DNA of 64,000 bases from Actinopolyspora lacussalsi subsp. righensis (GCF_900116555.1 NZ_FPAT01000006.1:170026-234025), one strand, 5' to 3'. Numbered from the stretch's first letter, positions 27,734 to 40,421 are shown. Notes: generated from the sequence alone by a model not told the origin. Numbers and translations: made by a program.

Positions 27734-27851
27734 ACCGTCCTTCTCTTCGCTGGGTTGGCGGTCGCGGTTCGCCCGGTGGCCCCGTCGGGTACGCGGCCCG
27801 ACCACCGCCGGACGAGCACGCGGGGTCGTGGGGATTCGGCGCGGGCGCCGA

Positions 27852-30281
<2,430 letters not shown>

Positions 30282-31031
30282 TCACCCGTAGGTGTCGCGC
30301 GGTCCCCTCCCGGAGATGTGCCGGGGCCCGTGCCGCCAGCTGGGCGCCGCCGGACCGGACACCTTGATCCGCCGCACCACCCGGCTGCCGAGGCCGTCCG
30401 CGATCCGTTGCACGAGCTGGCGCTGCAACAACCGGAGCTCGGTGGCCCACGCCGTGGACTCCGCCCGCAGCGTGAGCACCCCCTCGCTCAGCTCGACCGG
30501 CTCGCTGTGCGCCGCGATCTCCTCCCCCACGAGTTCCGCCCAGCGCCCGAACAGCTGGCCGCCGGTCAACCGCTCGGACCACCCCCTGGCGTCGACGACC
30601 CGCCGGAGCAGTCGCCCCAGCTCCTGCGGATCCCGGTCGTCGGCGTCGGGGCCGGACCAGCCACGGCTGCGCCGAGTGCGGCCGGTCGGGCGTGCGCCCC
30701 GGCCACGGGGGCGTGCTTTGGACTTCTCGCGCGCCGCCTGCAACGCCGCGCGGGCCAGGTCCGAACCCGTCGTCCGTTCGCCCGCTGCCCCAACGGGTTC
30801 GGGTCCCGCGGCCCGGCGATCGGCAGATGTGGTGTCGCGGGAACTCGAAGCACCCTTCGAGTTGTCCACACTGTCCACAGTTCGATCCCCAACCGTGGCC
30901 CCGTGCTCCGAGTCGCCACCGCCGGGTGAGGTAAGGGACCGGCCCGACGCTGGTCGTGCCGGCCGCCAGGACGCGAACAACGCGTCACGCTCGGCCGCGG
31001 ACCTGGGTCGTCCTCCGAACTCATTCGGCAC
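30282..31031 (-). CDS. dciA: DciA-type helicase loader (DUF721)
   Basis: 249 residues from GTG 31031, overlapping the recF end by 11 nt. The N-terminal 120 residues are variable and basic-rich ([20 protein letters not shown]). The C-terminal DUF721 domain (about 130-230) has [34 protein letters not shown] and [17 protein letters not shown]. DciA helps load or activate the replicative helicase DnaB in bacteria lacking DnaC/DnaI, as shown in mycobacteria. The dnaN-gnd-recF-dciA-gyrB order is standard for the group. Two DnaA-box-like sequences occur within the coding DNA (30862-30879). Confidence 0.93.
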   Translation of the reverse strand: MPNEFGGRPRSAAERDALFASWRPARPASGRSLTSPGGGDSEHGATVGDRTVDSVDNSKGASSSRDTTSADRRAAGPEPVGAAGERTTGSDLARAALQAAREKSKARPRGRGARPTGRTRRSRGWSGPDADDRDPQELGRLLRRVVDARGWSERLTGGQLFGRWAELVGEEIAAHSEPVELSEGVLTLRAESTAWATELRLLQRQLVQRIADGLGSRVVRRIKVSGPAAPSWRHGPRHISGRGPRDTYG

Positions 31032-32196
31032 GCCGCACCTCCCCCTCGCGCACGTCGAACCGAACCCCCGACAGTTCGGCGGGAACGTCCTCGGCCACGG
31101 CCGCGGTCACCAGCACCTGTTCCGCCCCGGCCACCGATCGGGCCAACCGGGCGCGGCGCCGCGCGTCCAGCTCCGCGAAGACGTCGTCCAGGAGCAGCAC
31201 GGGTTCGGCACCATCCTCGGACAGTAGGTGATACGAGGCCAGTCGCAACGCGAGCGCGAACGACCAGGACTCGCCGTGACTGGCATATCCCTTGGCCGGA
31301 GCCTGCCCCAGCACCAGCTCCAGGTCGTCGCGATGCGGCCCCGACAGCGACACACCGCGCTCCAACTCCTGCTGCCTGGACTCGCCGAGCCGCGTCAGCA
31401 GGGCGGACTCGATCGTGACGGGATCGGCCCGTGTGCCGTGCGGGGTACCGTACTCCTCGGGCAGTCCCGGCACGCTGCCGCGATAGGCCAGCTCGGCCAC
31501 CCGGGACGCGGGGCCCTCCTCCGGCTGCGACCCGTCAGCGGCGACCTCGGCGTAGCAACGCGTGACGTGCGGCGTCAGGTCGGCGACCAGGTCCAACCTG
31601 CCCGCCAGGAGATCGGCGCCGTACTTGGCCAGGTGGCCGTCCCAGACCTCGAGGGTGCGCAGGTCGGCCGGATCGGTGCTCCGCGCCGCGCCCGCCGACT
31701 TCAGCAGTGCGCTGCGCTGCTTGAGCACCTTCTCGTAGTCGGAACGCACCCCGGCGTAGCGCGGGGACCGGGCCACCAGCAGCTCGTCGAGGAAGTCCCG
31801 CCGCCCGCCGGGATCGCCCCGCACCAGCGCCAGGTCCTCCGGGGCGAACAGCACGGTGCGCAGGATGCCGAGGACGTCGCGCGGTTTCGTGGCCGAACCG
31901 CGGTTGATCCGCGCGCGATTGGCCCGTCCCGGGGCGATCTCCAGTTCGACGAGCAGCTCCCTGTCCTGGTTCACCACGGCCGCACGCACCACCGCGCGCT
32001 GGGCACCGTGCCTGATCAGCGGGGCGTCGTTGGGCACGCGGTGCGAACCGAGGGTAGCCACGTAGCCGAGCGCCTCGACCAGGTTCGTCTTGCCCTGACC
32101 GTTGGCGCCGACCAGCGCCGTCGGCCCGGCGTCCAGCGGAAGGTCCACGTGCTGCCAGGACCGGAAATCGGTGAGTTGCAGGTGGCGTACGTACAC
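31021..32196 (-). CDS. recF: DNA replication/repair ATPase RecF
   Basis: 391 residues. The ABC/SMC-like ATPase has Walker [11 protein letters not shown], signature [11 protein letters not shown] and Walker [12 protein letters not shown], with the conserved N-terminal [11 protein letters not shown]. RecF loads RecA at gapped DNA with RecO and RecR. It is placed between gnd and dciA on the same strand, and the dciA start lies inside its last codons. ATG or GTG at 32196 fits the conserved N-terminus (MYVRHLQL). Confidence 0.97.
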   Translation of the reverse strand: MYVRHLQLTDFRSWQHVDLPLDAGPTALVGANGQGKTNLVEALGYVATLGSHRVPNDAPLIRHGAQRAVVRAAVVNQDRELLVELEIAPGRANRARINRGSATKPRDVLGILRTVLFAPEDLALVRGDPGGRRDFLDELLVARSPRYAGVRSDYEKVLKQRSALLKSAGAARSTDPADLRTLEVWDGHLAKYGADLLAGRLDLVADLTPHVTRCYAEVAADGSQPEEGPASRVAELAYRGSVPGLPEEYGTPHGTRADPVTIESALLTRLGESRQQELERGVSLSGPHRDDLELVLGQAPAKGYASHGESWSFALALRLASYHLLSEDGAEPVLLLDDVFAELDARRRARLARSVAGAEQVLVTAAVAEDVPAELSGVRFDVREGEVRRAE

Positions 32197-32268
32197 GACG
32201 GTCCTAGGGGCGAGGAGGCACGAACCGGGTGGGGACGTGGTGACCGCGGCGCGGCCACCACCAGCGGC

Positions 32269-33159
32269 TCACTCGCCGTCGCTGGACTGCACCGCGTGAC
32301 CGCCGAACTGGTTGCGCAACGCGGCCACCGCCTTCATGGCGGGTGAGTCGTCCTGCCGGGAAGCGAACCTGGCGAACAGCGCGGCGGTGATCGCCGGGGT
32401 GGGTACCGCGTGGTTGATGGACTCCTCGACGGTCCAGCGGCCCTCACCGGAGTCGGTGACATAGCCCTGCAACTGCTCCAGCTCCGGATCCTGCTCCATG
32501 GCCCGGACCAGCAGGTCCAGCAGCCAGGAACGCACCACGGTGCCGTGGCTCCAGGCCTTGATCGTGCCCGCGACATCGGTGACCAGGTCCGATGCGGCGA
32601 GCAGTTCGAAGCCCTCGGCGTACGCCTGCATCAGGCCGTACTCGATGCCGTTGTGCACCATCTTGGCGTAGTGGCCCGCGCCGACCGGGCCCGCGTGCAC
32701 GAAGCCCTTGGCCCGCTCGCCCGCGGGGCGCAGCGTGTCGAAGATCGGCATGGCGCGTTGCACGTCGGCGGTCTCGCCACCCGCCATCAGGCCGTAGCCG
32801 TTGTCGGCACCCCAGACTCCGCCGGAAACGCCCACATCGACGTAGGAGATTCCGGACTCGGCCAGCAACGCCGCGTTGTCCCGGTCGTCGGTGTAGCGCG
32901 AGTTGCCGCCCTCGATCACGAGGTCACCCGGTTCGAGCAGTCCGGCGAGTTCTCGGACGGTGCTGCTGGTTGGCTCGCCGTGCGGAACCATGACCCACAC
33001 GGTGCGCGGCGCGGTGAGCTCGGCCACCATGGCGGTGATCGAGGACGCGTCGGCTACCTGCTGGTCACGGTCGTAGCCCACGACCTCGTGGCCGTCCGCG
33101 CGCAGCCGCTCGCGCATGTTGTAGCCCATCTTGCCGAGACCGACCAGACCCAGTTGCAC
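32269..33159 (-). CDS. gnd: 6-phosphogluconate dehydrogenase, short decarboxylating form
   Basis: 296 residues, the short Gnd class (about 300 residues versus 470 for the classical enzyme). The N-terminal Rossmann domain has LGLVGLGKMGYNM and an acidic/Arg context after strand 2 (GYDRD) that favours NAD+ in this class. Substrate-binding segments VGVSGGVWGADNGYGLMAGG and GPVGAGHYAKMVHNGIEYGLMQAYAEG contain the catalytic Lys and Asn. It converts 6-phosphogluconate to ribulose-5-phosphate and CO2. A metabolic gene inside the dnaN-recF interval is a conserved actinobacterial feature. Confidence 0.95.
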   Translation of the reverse strand: MQLGLVGLGKMGYNMRERLRADGHEVVGYDRDQQVADASSITAMVAELTAPRTVWVMVPHGEPTSSTVRELAGLLEPGDLVIEGGNSRYTDDRDNAALLAESGISYVDVGVSGGVWGADNGYGLMAGGETADVQRAMPIFDTLRPAGERAKGFVHAGPVGAGHYAKMVHNGIEYGLMQAYAEGFELLAASDLVTDVAGTIKAWSHGTVVRSWLLDLLVRAMEQDPELEQLQGYVTDSGEGRWTVEESINHAVPTPAITAALFARFASRQDDSPAMKAVAALRNQFGGHAVQSSDGE

Positions 33160-33187
33160 CGAAACTCCCTTTCACACACTTCGCTGG

Positions 33188-33218
33188 CCTCGCCCCGGCG
33201 GATCACACCGGGGCGAGG
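33188..33218 (-). terminator. Strong hairpin between dnaN and gnd
   Basis: A perfect 11-bp stem cctcgccccgg (33188-33198) / ccggggcgagg (33208-33218) with a 9-nt loop. It lies 62 nt after the dnaN stop and before the gnd start, so dnaN may be terminated here and gnd transcribed separately. Confidence 0.7.
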
Positions 33219-33280
33219 TCACAGCAACGTCGTCGCAGCCGACGTCGCACCGCGTTGGGCCGCGTGAACGTGCTGCGTTT

Positions 33281-34402
33281 TCAGCCCGGCATCCGAACCG
33301 GCATGAGCAGGTACAAATACCCGGGAAGCACCTCGCCGTCCTCGCCCGCGGGTTTGATCACGGCGGGACGGCTGGAAGTCGTGAAGAGCATGCGGGCCCG
33401 GTCCGCCTTGAGCGCGGACAGCCCGTCCTGCAGGTAGCTCGGGTTGAAAGCGATGGTCAGCGGCTCGCCCTCGAACTCGACCGGGAGTTCCTCCTCGGCG
33501 CTGCCCTCGTCGTCACCGCCCGCGGTCAGGCGCAGCGCGTTCTCGGAGAACTCCAGCCGCACCTGGGTGCCGCGCTCGGCGACCAGCGAGACACGCTTGA
33601 TCGCGTCGGCGAGCGTCCCCACGTCGACCACGGCGGAGGTGGAGTACTCGTCGGGCAGCAGCTTGCGGTAGGGCGGGAACTCGGCGTCCAGCAGCCTGGT
33701 CGTGCTGCGGCGGGTGGTTCCGGACAGGCCGAGCAGCCCGTCGGAGGAGGCCAGCGACAGTTCCACGGTGGTGCCCGCGCCGCCCAGTGTCTTGGCCGAC
33801 TCGGACAGGGTGCGTGCGGGAACCAGCACCTCGGTGTCCTCGACGGACTCGGTTGGCTGCCAGGTGAGCTCGCGCATCGCGAGCCGGAACCGGTCGGTGG
33901 CCACCAGGGTCAGCTGATCATTGTTGATCTCGATCCGCACGCCGGTGAGCATGGGCAGCGTCTCGTCCTTGCCCGCGGCCACGGCGACCTGGGCCACCGC
34001 CGAGCTGAACGAGTCGCCCTGCACGGAGCCGGCGAGTTCGGGCATCCGCGGCAGCTGTGGATAGTCCTCCACGGGCATGGTGGGGAGGCTGAAGCGGGAA
34101 CTGCCGCAGGTGATGCTCACCCGGGAACCGTCGACGGTGATCTCGACGGGGCGCTGCGGCAGCGCCTTGGTGATGTCGGCGAGCAGCCTGCCGGAGACCA
34201 GCGTCCTGCCGCCGGTCTCCACCTCGGCGTCCACACCGACCTGCGCCGAGACCTCGTAGTCGAAACCGGAGATGGTCAGCTTGCCCTCGTCGGCATCCAG
34301 CAGCATCCCACCCAGCACCGGTACAGGCGGGCGTGAGGGCAGGCTACGAGCGACCCAGGCGACAGCATCGGCGAGACCGTCACGTTCCAGACGGATCTTC
34401 AT
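33281..34402 (-). CDS. dnaN: DNA polymerase III beta sliding clamp
   Basis: 373 residues from ATG 34402 ([14 protein letters not shown]), with AAAGGA upstream; frames extending further upstream do not resemble the clamp. Three successive clamp domains are recognisable: [16 protein letters not shown], then [12 protein letters not shown] and [26 protein letters not shown], and the C-terminal motif [12 protein letters not shown] that forms the partner-binding pocket. It holds polymerase III on DNA. Transcribed away from oriC in the canonical dnaA-dnaN-recF arrangement, but separated from dnaA by the origin. Confidence 0.98.
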   Translation of the reverse strand: MKIRLERDGLADAVAWVARSLPSRPPVPVLGGMLLDADEGKLTISGFDYEVSAQVGVDAEVETGGRTLVSGRLLADITKALPQRPVEITVDGSRVSITCGSSRFSLPTMPVEDYPQLPRMPELAGSVQGDSFSSAVAQVAVAAGKDETLPMLTGVRIEINNDQLTLVATDRFRLAMRELTWQPTESVEDTEVLVPARTLSESAKTLGGAGTTVELSLASSDGLLGLSGTTRRSTTRLLDAEFPPYRKLLPDEYSTSAVVDVGTLADAIKRVSLVAERGTQVRLEFSENALRLTAGGDDEGSAEEELPVEFEGEPLTIAFNPSYLQDGLSALKADRARMLFTTSSRPAVIKPAGEDGEVLPGYLYLLMPVRMPG

Positions 34403-35393
34403 GAGTGTCCTTTCGGTTCCGGTTCCACGACGTCTCGGTCGTGGAGAGCCTGGTCGAACGGGATGCGGGTGTGCTGTGCACCGCGAACCGAAGCGGGTAC
34501 GGCGAATCGTGCTTCGAGCCCCCACCCAGCGCGGCGGAACCGCAGCGGCTCTCAAGCCCGATGGGTCTCCCACGGTAGAGCGTGCGCTCTGCGCCCATGA
34601 CGTGGGTCCGGGGTTTCACGGCTCGTCGAGCCCGGAACTCCCGAGAAGTTGATCTTGATTCGCGGCCTTACTTCGTTTCCCCTTGTCTTTAAGAGAAAAA
34701 CCAAACAACGCAGGCGTAGTAGGGGCTGTGGATATTGGGGACAACCCGGTTTTTCGCTGCTGAGCGGCCCTACCCGACTGTGGAGAATCCTGTGGGCAAC
34801 TTGGGGACGAACAGGCCGCACTGTGGACCGATTTATCCACAAGCCAAGTTGTCCACAGTTGTGGTGTGTTGATCCACAGTCGATCCCCAAGATTTTCGCA
34901 GGTTGTCCCCAGTTGTTGTGGATACACCGTGATCGCTCGATCAGGTTGTGGATAAATCTGTGGACATCTTGTGGGTAACTTGGGGGTAGCTGTGGGCAAG
35001 TTCCCCGCTGTTGTGTACAGCCTGTGAGGCGATCGGGCGCTGTTCCAGCTCATCCTTGGGGATCCCGAAAGCTGTGCACAACCCCACTTCCGAGTGACTT
35101 TCAGCGGGGTTCAGATGTGGAAATTCACATTTGTGTGATCTTCGTGCTTCCCGAGTACGCAGTGTGATCAAGGTTGTGCACACTCCCGTTTTGCGCTTTT
35201 CGTTCGATTCATCGGGTGAGGTGTCCGGAAGGCGTCGGACCGCTCGGCCACCGACACGGGCGGCGTCGATCTCTCGCGAGGAAGGCCCGAGGTGGTGTAG
35301 GTCGCTACTCGATGTCGGGTCTGGCCGGAGCGAGAGCCGCACGCGAGGTTCCGCCACCCGAGCCCCTGCGACAACCGAGCCGCCGAACCCCGT
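34403..35393. other. oriC: Chromosomal replication origin oriC (dnaA-dnaN intergenic region)
   Basis: The 991-nt gap has a dense DnaA-box cluster at about 34727-35181. Exact TTRTCCACA boxes: 34833-34841 (ttatccaca), 34849-34857 (ttgtccaca) and 34947-34955 (tgtggataa on plus). Boxes with one mismatch include 34727, 34779, 34791, 34870, 34903, 34917, 34959, 34970, 34991, 35073 and 35174 (start positions). They occur in both orientations. A relatively AT-rich run at 34650-34710 on the dnaN side (including ctttaagagaaaaaccaaac) is a candidate unwinding element. The far end, 35271-35360, holds the dispersed 3-prime element downstream of dnaA. This is the standard actinobacterial origin layout. Confidence 0.93.
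35271..35360 (-). repeat. Dispersed 3-prime element, copy 2 (after dnaA)
   Basis: Read on the minus strand it begins cgggtggcggaacct, then ctctcgctccgg, cccgacatcgagtag, cgacctacac, and ends ggccttcctcgcgagag. It matches the copy after parB over nearly its full length with roughly ten differences. It starts 34 nt past the dnaA stop in the dnaA direction. The ends ctcgcg and cgcgag can pair. Confidence 0.85.
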
Positions 35394-37283
35394 TCAGAGG
35401 AACGATGCCTGCTGCTTGATCCTGGCGGTGAGTTCCTGCACGTGGTCGTAGACCCGGCGCCGCTCGGCCATCGCCTTGCGGATCTTCTTGTCGGCGTGCA
35501 TCACCGTCGTGTGGTCCCGCCCACCGAAACTCTGGCCGATCTTGGGCAGCGAGGAGTCGGTGAGTTCGCGGCAGAGGTACATGGCGATCTGTCTCGCCTG
35601 GGCGAGTGCCTTGGTTTTGCCCGGGCCGCACAGATCGTCCACCGTCACGCCGAAGAACTCGGCGGTCATGGACATGATGGTCTGCGTGCTGATCTCCGGG
35701 GGCTGGGCGTCGTCCGGAATCAGATCGCGCAGCACGATCTCGGCGAGCTGCACGTCCACCGGCTGTTGGTTCAGCGATGCGAACGCGGTCACCCGGATCA
35801 GCGCGCCCTCCAACTCCCGGATGTTGCGCTCGATGCGTGCCGCGATGAACTCCAGCACTTCCGCGGGCGCGGCCAACCGGTCCTGCGCCGCCTTCTTCCG
35901 CAGGATCGCGATGCGGGTCTCCAGTTCGGGGGGCTGGATGTCGGTGATCAGTCCCCACTCGAACCGGGTGCGCAGCCGGTCCTCCAGTGTGTGCAGGCTC
36001 TTCGGCGGCCGGTCGGAGGAAACCACGATCTGCTTGTTCGAGTTGTGCAGCGTGTTGAAGGTGTGGAAGAACTCCTCCTGGGTTCCCTCCTTGCCCTCCA
36101 GGAACTGCACGTCGTCCACCAGCAGCACGTCCACGTCCCGGTAGCGCCGTTGGAAGGCCACCTGCCGGTCGTCCCGCAGCGAGTTGATGAAGTCGTTGGT
36201 GAATTCCTCGGTGGAGACGTAGCGCACCCGCATTCCCGGGAAGAGCCGCTGGGTGTAGTGGCCGACCGCGTGCAGCAGGTGGGTTTTGCCCAGTCCGGAC
36301 TCTCCCCAGATGAACAGCGGGTTGTAGGCGCGCGCCGGTGCCTCCGCCCCGGCGACGGCGGCCGCGTGCGCGAACCTGTTGGAGGAGCCGATCACGAAGG
36401 TGTCGAAGGTGTACTTCGCGTTCAACCGGGTCTGGGAGGTGGGGGGACCGTTCTTGGGTGCCGTGTAGGGCTGTCCCTGCTGCTGCTCCGGTTTGTTGTC
36501 GCCGCCGAAGGTCGGCCAGATCTCGTTGGCCGCCCGCAGGGCCTCCCCCTCCTCGTCCTCCTCGGGCTCGGAGTCGCTCTCACCGTCGGCGTGCTGTTCG
36601 CCGGCCCGGTACTGCGGACCGAACGGCAGGGGGGTCATGCCCTGCCACGAGTAGTCCGACCCCGTGCTCCCGGGGCGGTGCTGCTCCGGAGGGGCCGGGG
36701 GAAGTGCCCCGCTGATCGAACCCGTGTGCGCGGTGTTGCCGTAGTCCTCGGTCTCGTGGGTGGTTTGGGGGCGTTGCCGGTGCTCGCTCGGCCTGCCGTG
36801 CCATCCCTGCGCCTCGTCCGTGGGGATGTAGCCCACCGGCCCGTTCCCCGGTGTGGCGCCGTAGCCGGTTTCGTAGGGCAGCTCGACCTGACCGACCTGC
36901 CACCGGCCCTCGTCGACGGGTTCCGGGTCGGGTTCCGGATCGGCGTCGACCGAACCGGGGACGTCCTCGCCGTCCTCCTCGCCCATGGACTGTGGCGTGA
37001 CGGGGCGCGTCGGGGCGGGAACCGCGGTGTCCACTTTCACGGCCAGCGAGATCTCTCTGCCGAGCCTGCGCGAGAGCGCGTCGGTTATCGGATCCCGCAG
37101 GGCGCGCTCGATGGCCTCTTTCGCGAAGTCGCTCGGGGCCGCTAGCAGGGCGGTCCCGTCCAGCAGTCCGATGGGACGTGTCACGCGCATCCACGCGCGT
37201 TGTTGGGGTGAGAGCGTTCCCGATGACAGCTCGTGCACCACCTCGTCCCAGACCCTGCCGAGATCGGCTTGGTGGTCCGACAC
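35394..37283 (-). CDS. dnaA: Chromosomal replication initiator DnaA
   Basis: 629 residues from GTG 37283 ([16 protein letters not shown]), preceded by GGGGAGGGGAG; the upstream in-frame extension does not resemble DnaA. Domain I (about 1-85) binds DnaB-type partners. Domain II is an unusually long acidic/Pro/Gln-rich linker (about 100-290). AAA+ domain III starts near 295, with Walker [10 protein letters not shown], Walker [10 protein letters not shown] and sensor motifs. Domain IV ends with the DNA-binding helix-turn-helix signature [12 protein letters not shown]. It binds the boxes at 34727-35181 to open oriC. Boxes in its own promoter region (37401-37421) suggest autoregulation. Confidence 0.98.
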   Translation of the reverse strand: MSDHQADLGRVWDEVVHELSSGTLSPQQRAWMRVTRPIGLLDGTALLAAPSDFAKEAIERALRDPITDALSRRLGREISLAVKVDTAVPAPTRPVTPQSMGEEDGEDVPGSVDADPEPDPEPVDEGRWQVGQVELPYETGYGATPGNGPVGYIPTDEAQGWHGRPSEHRQRPQTTHETEDYGNTAHTGSISGALPPAPPEQHRPGSTGSDYSWQGMTPLPFGPQYRAGEQHADGESDSEPEEDEEGEALRAANEIWPTFGGDNKPEQQQGQPYTAPKNGPPTSQTRLNAKYTFDTFVIGSSNRFAHAAAVAGAEAPARAYNPLFIWGESGLGKTHLLHAVGHYTQRLFPGMRVRYVSTEEFTNDFINSLRDDRQVAFQRRYRDVDVLLVDDVQFLEGKEGTQEEFFHTFNTLHNSNKQIVVSSDRPPKSLHTLEDRLRTRFEWGLITDIQPPELETRIAILRKKAAQDRLAAPAEVLEFIAARIERNIRELEGALIRVTAFASLNQQPVDVQLAEIVLRDLIPDDAQPPEISTQTIMSMTAEFFGVTVDDLCGPGKTKALAQARQIAMYLCRELTDSSLPKIGQSFGGRDHTTVMHADKKIRKAMAERRRVYDHVQELTARIKQQASFL

Positions 37284-37849
37284 CGCTGAGCTCCCCTCCC
37301 CTCGTTGCCGTGGGACTCCGGATGCCCCGGTGGCGGGTTCGTGAGTTCCGCTCGGCCGGTTCCGGGTCGAATCACCTGTGTACGACAAGGTGGAAACGAG
37401 GTATCCACAGAGTTGTCCACAGCTCTGCCGAAGGTACGACAGAGCCGGAGGCCCGTGACTGTCGGGGGCGTCCGTGGCGCTCCGCCCGCTCTTGGGGGCG
37501 GTCTTGATCGAGTTCGGAAATCCCCGGCGCTATCCTGATCGCGGCGCCGGTCCCCTCGCTGACCGGCACCCCGGCTACGCGGCTCGGCGTTCGAGTAAGT
37601 ACCCTCGTTGGGTCTCCCGCTGTAATGCGGGCGTTCGATGGTTGTGTCGGTCGCGAAGTCCGATCCGGCGCCCAACCTGGTTCGTCCGCACGGGATCGTG
37701 CGCGTACGACCAGAGTGCGTGCGCCTGCCGCGGATAAAGCTCCAAAGCCGCTTCCGCTTTCCAGCGCGGGGACACTTGACCGAGCCACAGCGGCCATCTT
37801 GTGCCTTGTAAGGCGCATGGTTGGCCTGTAGTAACCGGGAGAGCCGACC
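37284..37849. other. dnaA-rpmH divergent regulatory region
   Basis: The 566-nt gap separates divergent dnaA and rpmH. It contains two DnaA boxes (37401-37421) and must hold both promoters. A TATCCT at 37531-37536 on plus is a weak -10 candidate for rpmH with no matching -35 at 17 nt. tgtgcctt/aaggcgca around 37800-37817 could form a small hairpin in the rpmH leader. I see no gene here. Confidence 0.5.
37401..37421. promoter_or_regulatory. DnaA boxes upstream of dnaA
   Basis: gtatccaca (37401-37409, one mismatch) and ttgtccaca (37413-37421, exact) lie about 120-140 nt before the dnaA start codon. DnaA autoregulation through such boxes is established in several bacteria. Here it is inferred from the motif. 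Confidence 0.65.
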
Positions 37850-37993
37850 GTGAGCAAGGGCAAGCGCACCTACCAGCCGAACAACCGCAAACGGGCCAGG
37901 ACGCATGGTTTCCGGCAGCGGATGCACACCAGGGCCGGCCGCGCCATCGTGACCGCCCGGCGCCGCAGGGGCCGTAAGCGTCTGACCGCCTGA
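37850..37993 (+). CDS. rpmH: Ribosomal protein bL34
   Basis: 47 residues from GTG 37850, extremely basic, with the family signature [21 protein letters not shown] and the C-terminal GRKRLTA. bL34 is a component of the large ribosomal subunit. It is too short for many gene finders but unmistakable. It heads the conserved rpmH-rnpA-yidD-yidC-jag operon, with 12 nt to rnpA. GGGAGAGCC lies upstream as the ribosome site. Confidence 0.97.
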   Translation: MSKGKRTYQPNNRKRARTHGFRQRMHTRAGRAIVTARRRRGRKRLTA

Positions 37994-38005
37994 TCGGGGC
38001 GGGCC

Positions 38006-38503
38006 GTGCTTCCAGCGGCAGCGCGGCTCAGGCGCAGCCAGGATTTCACCCGGGTCGTACGTCGTGGACGTCGAGCGGGCAGGCCACGTCTCGTGCTGCA
38101 CGCACTGACGTGCGGGACGGTGGATGCCGAACCGGCCGTGAAGTCCCGGGCTGCCGGCGATGCCGTCGCTGAACCCGACGACGAGAACAAGCGCGGAACA
38201 TCCGACAGTCCGCCCACCCTGGAAAAGCGGGAGCGACCCAGGGTGGGTTTCGTCGTGAGTAAGGCCGTCGGCAACGCGGTGGTCCGGCACAGGGTGTCGC
38301 GACAGCTGCGTCATCTGATGCGTGACCGCATTCCGGTGTTGCCCGCGGGCACAATGGTGGTGGTACGAGCGCTGCCACCAGCGGCAGCGGCCACCAGTGC
38401 GGAACTCGGCCGGGACCTGGACAGGGCCGCTCGCAAGTTGGGCCTGCCGGTTCCGGGTGATCAATCGGACGGTGGTGCCCACTCCACCACGGATCCCGCG
38501 TAA
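38006..38503 (+). CDS. rnpA: Ribonuclease P protein component
   Basis: 165 residues from GTG 38006. Conserved RnpA features are the N-terminal [19 protein letters not shown] and the RNR-type motif [28 protein letters not shown] (residues about 79-106). A roughly 35-residue acidic insert ([23 protein letters not shown]-like, about 36-70) between the first strands makes it longer than the usual 120. The protein binds RNase P RNA and assists tRNA 5-prime maturation. It ends overlapping yidD (TAATG). Confidence 0.96.
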   Translation: MLPAAARLRRSQDFTRVVRRGRRAGRPRLVLHALTCGTVDAEPAVKSRAAGDAVAEPDDENKRGTSDSPPTLEKRERPRVGFVVSKAVGNAVVRHRVSRQLRHLMRDRIPVLPAGTMVVVRALPPAAAATSAELGRDLDRAARKLGLPVPGDQSDGGAHSTTDPA

Positions 38504-38826
38504 TGGCAGAGCAAGACCCCGGTTCGTCCGATGACTCGGCAGCGGCTCCCGTGACTCGCCCGGGGCCGATCGCCTGGCTGCTCTCGTTGCCGATCCACGT
38601 CTACCGCAAGGTCGTATCACCGATACTTCCGCCCACCTGCCGGTTCTATCCGAGTTGCAGTGCCTATGCCGTGGAGGCGCTGCGGGTTCACGGCGCTCTC
38701 AGGGGCGGTTGGCTGACGCTGCGGCGACTGTCGCGCTGTGGCCCCTGGCACCCGGGTGGGGTGGATCCGGTTCCGCCGCCCCGTGACACGCGTCGCGCCA
38801 CAGATCCTTCCACCGGCGAGGAGTAG
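38503..38826 (+). CDS. yidD: Membrane protein insertion efficiency factor YidD
   Basis: 107 residues with the conserved core [26 protein letters not shown] and [28 protein letters not shown], including the three invariant cysteines. The N-terminal 20 residues are a variable polar extension. YidD is a small membrane-associated factor that aids YidC-dependent insertion. Overlap with rnpA by one base and only 6 nt to yidC indicate coupled expression. Confidence 0.96.
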   Translation: MAEQDPGSSDDSAAAPVTRPGPIAWLLSLPIHVYRKVVSPILPPTCRFYPSCSAYAVEALRVHGALRGGWLTLRRLSRCGPWHPGGVDPVPPPRDTRRATDPSTGEE

Positions 38827-38832
38827 CCCGAA

Positions 38833-39780
38833 GTGCTGGACTTCATCAATTACCCGGTCTCGTTCATCCTGTGGTCGTGGCATGCCGTGTTCGGGGCGCT
38901 GCTCGGTCCGGACAGTGGTTTCGCCTGGGCGCTGTCCGTGATGTTCCTGGTGTTCACCCTGCGGATCCTGCTGTTCAAGCCCTTCGTGCACCAGGTCCGC
39001 TCCATGCGCAAGATGCAGGAGGTCGCGCCGCGGATACAGCAGCTGCAGCGGGACTACCCCGACGATCCGCAGCGTCTCACCGCCGAGATGCGCAAGCTGC
39101 AGTCCGAGCAGGGGTTCAATCCACTCGGTGGATGTCTGCCCATGATCGTGCAGGTCCCGGTCTTCATCGGGTTGTTCCGGGTGCTCAACGGTTTTCAGCC
39201 GAACGAGGAGAGCAACTACTTCTTCGGCGCGGAGGGGGTGCGTTCCTTCCTCGACGCCCACTTGTTCGGCGCCAGCCTTTCCGGCACGCTCACGGCTCCT
39301 GCCGAGGCGCTGAGCACTTTCGGAACCGATCGGGCCTCGATGCTGTTGGTCGGAGTTCCATTGATGATCGCGGCGGGGATCGCGACGCATTTCACCACCA
39401 GACACTCGATAGCCAGGCAGCGTGGCGAACGCACCCCCTCGCCCGCTCCGAACCAGCAGGCGATGATGAATCGGATCATGCTGTGGCTCTTTCCGGCGTT
39501 CGCCGTGGTAGCCGGCCCGTTCCTGCCGTTGGCGATCCTGCTGTACTGGTTGGCGAACAACTTCTGGACCCTCGGGCAGCAGCGTATCGTGTTTCGACGT
39601 ATCGACGAGGAGGAAGCACAGCGGCAGCAGACGCCGGACGCGGCGCCCGCGGTGATCGATTCCTCGCCGGTCGAGCGCGTGGACTCCCGTGCCCGACCGG
39701 AAGACGACGAGCGAGCCGAATTGCCCGGAATACCGGAAGACCGTTCCAGCGACACGGACAAGCCGGACGAGCACCGGTGA
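38833..39780 (+). CDS. yidC: Membrane protein insertase YidC/Oxa1
   Basis: 315 residues from GTG 38833. The Gram-positive type YidC domain has the helices ISFILWSWHAVFGALLG-like at the start, the cytoplasmic hairpin VRSMRKMQEVAPRIQQLQRDY, LGGCLPMIVQVPVFIGLFRVL, then two C-terminal helices ending LYWLANNFWTLGQQ. A polar tail of about 60 residues follows (DEEEAQRQQTPD to DKPDEHR). No clear lipobox is seen at the N-terminus. It inserts membrane proteins with or without SecYEG. Positioned directly after yidD. Confidence 0.96.
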   Translation: MLDFINYPVSFILWSWHAVFGALLGPDSGFAWALSVMFLVFTLRILLFKPFVHQVRSMRKMQEVAPRIQQLQRDYPDDPQRLTAEMRKLQSEQGFNPLGGCLPMIVQVPVFIGLFRVLNGFQPNEESNYFFGAEGVRSFLDAHLFGASLSGTLTAPAEALSTFGTDRASMLLVGVPLMIAAGIATHFTTRHSIARQRGERTPSPAPNQQAMMNRIMLWLFPAFAVVAGPFLPLAILLYWLANNFWTLGQQRIVFRRIDEEEAQRQQTPDAAPAVIDSSPVERVDSRARPEDDERAELPGIPEDRSSDTDKPDEHR

Positions 39781-39812
39781 ATCCGTAAGCAGCTCCAGAG
39801 AGGAGACACCCA

Positions 39813-40379
39813 GTGTCCGATACCGTGCAGGAGGCCGGCCAGGACGAGCAGTCCGTGGCAGTCAGTGGTTCCGAACAGGCCACTGATCGGGACAGTGGAT
39901 CGACGGCCAGAAGCGAAGCCGATCTGGTGCGCGAAGGCGATATCGCCGGTGACTACCTGGAACGGCTGTTGGACCTGCTCGACTACGACGGCGACATCGA
40001 TCTGGATGTGGAGTCGGGGCGTGCCGTGGTGAGCGTGGAAGGCGGCAAGGACCTCGAGAAGCTCGTCGGTTCGCAGGGCGAGGTGCTCGAAGCCGTGCAG
40101 GAGCTCACCCGGCTGGCCGTGCAGCAGGAAACCGGGGTGCGCAGCAGGCTGATGCTCGACATCGCCGGTTGGCGCGCGAACCGGCGCGACGAACTCAGTG
40201 ATCTCGGCCGTCGGACTGCCGAGAAGGTCGCGAGTACCGGTAAGACCCAGCGGCTGCGCCCGATGAGTCCGTTCGAGCGCAAGGTGGTGCACGACGCGGT
40301 CGCCGCGGTGTCGGGTGTCACCAGCGAGGGCGAGGGAGAACCGCCCAGCAGGCGTGTGGTCGTTTACCGGGCCGGGTGA
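39813..40379 (+). CDS. jag: KH/R3H RNA-binding protein Jag (KhpB)
   Basis: 188 residues from GTG 39813 with GAGAGGAGA upstream. After an acidic 45-residue N-terminus comes a KH-like domain (about 50-115, with VSVEGGKDLEKLVGSQGEVLEAVQ). An R3H domain follows (about 120-185: RSRLMLDIAGWRANRRDELSDLGRRTAEKV and the MSPFERKVVHDAV motif). KhpB binds RNA and influences cell division and wall synthesis in Gram-positives. It is the last gene of the operon and is followed by a strong terminator. Confidence 0.95.
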   Translation: MSDTVQEAGQDEQSVAVSGSEQATDRDSGSTARSEADLVREGDIAGDYLERLLDLLDYDGDIDLDVESGRAVVSVEGGKDLEKLVGSQGEVLEAVQELTRLAVQQETGVRSRLMLDIAGWRANRRDELSDLGRRTAEKVASTGKTQRLRPMSPFERKVVHDAVAAVSGVTSEGEGEPPSRRVVVYRAG

Positions 40380-40421
40380 TTCCTCGGCGTGTGGTCGTTC
40401 CGGCCGGACCGGTTCGTTGTC

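Noticed and set aside
35131-35451. Short frames in the dnaA downstream region, one encoding HRVATYTTSGLPRE also seen near 43600
   Set aside because: The shared peptide comes from the repeated DNA element, not from a shared protein.
35442-37145. A 567-codon frame opposite dnaA
   Set aside because: Antisense of dnaA; no similarity or ribosome site.
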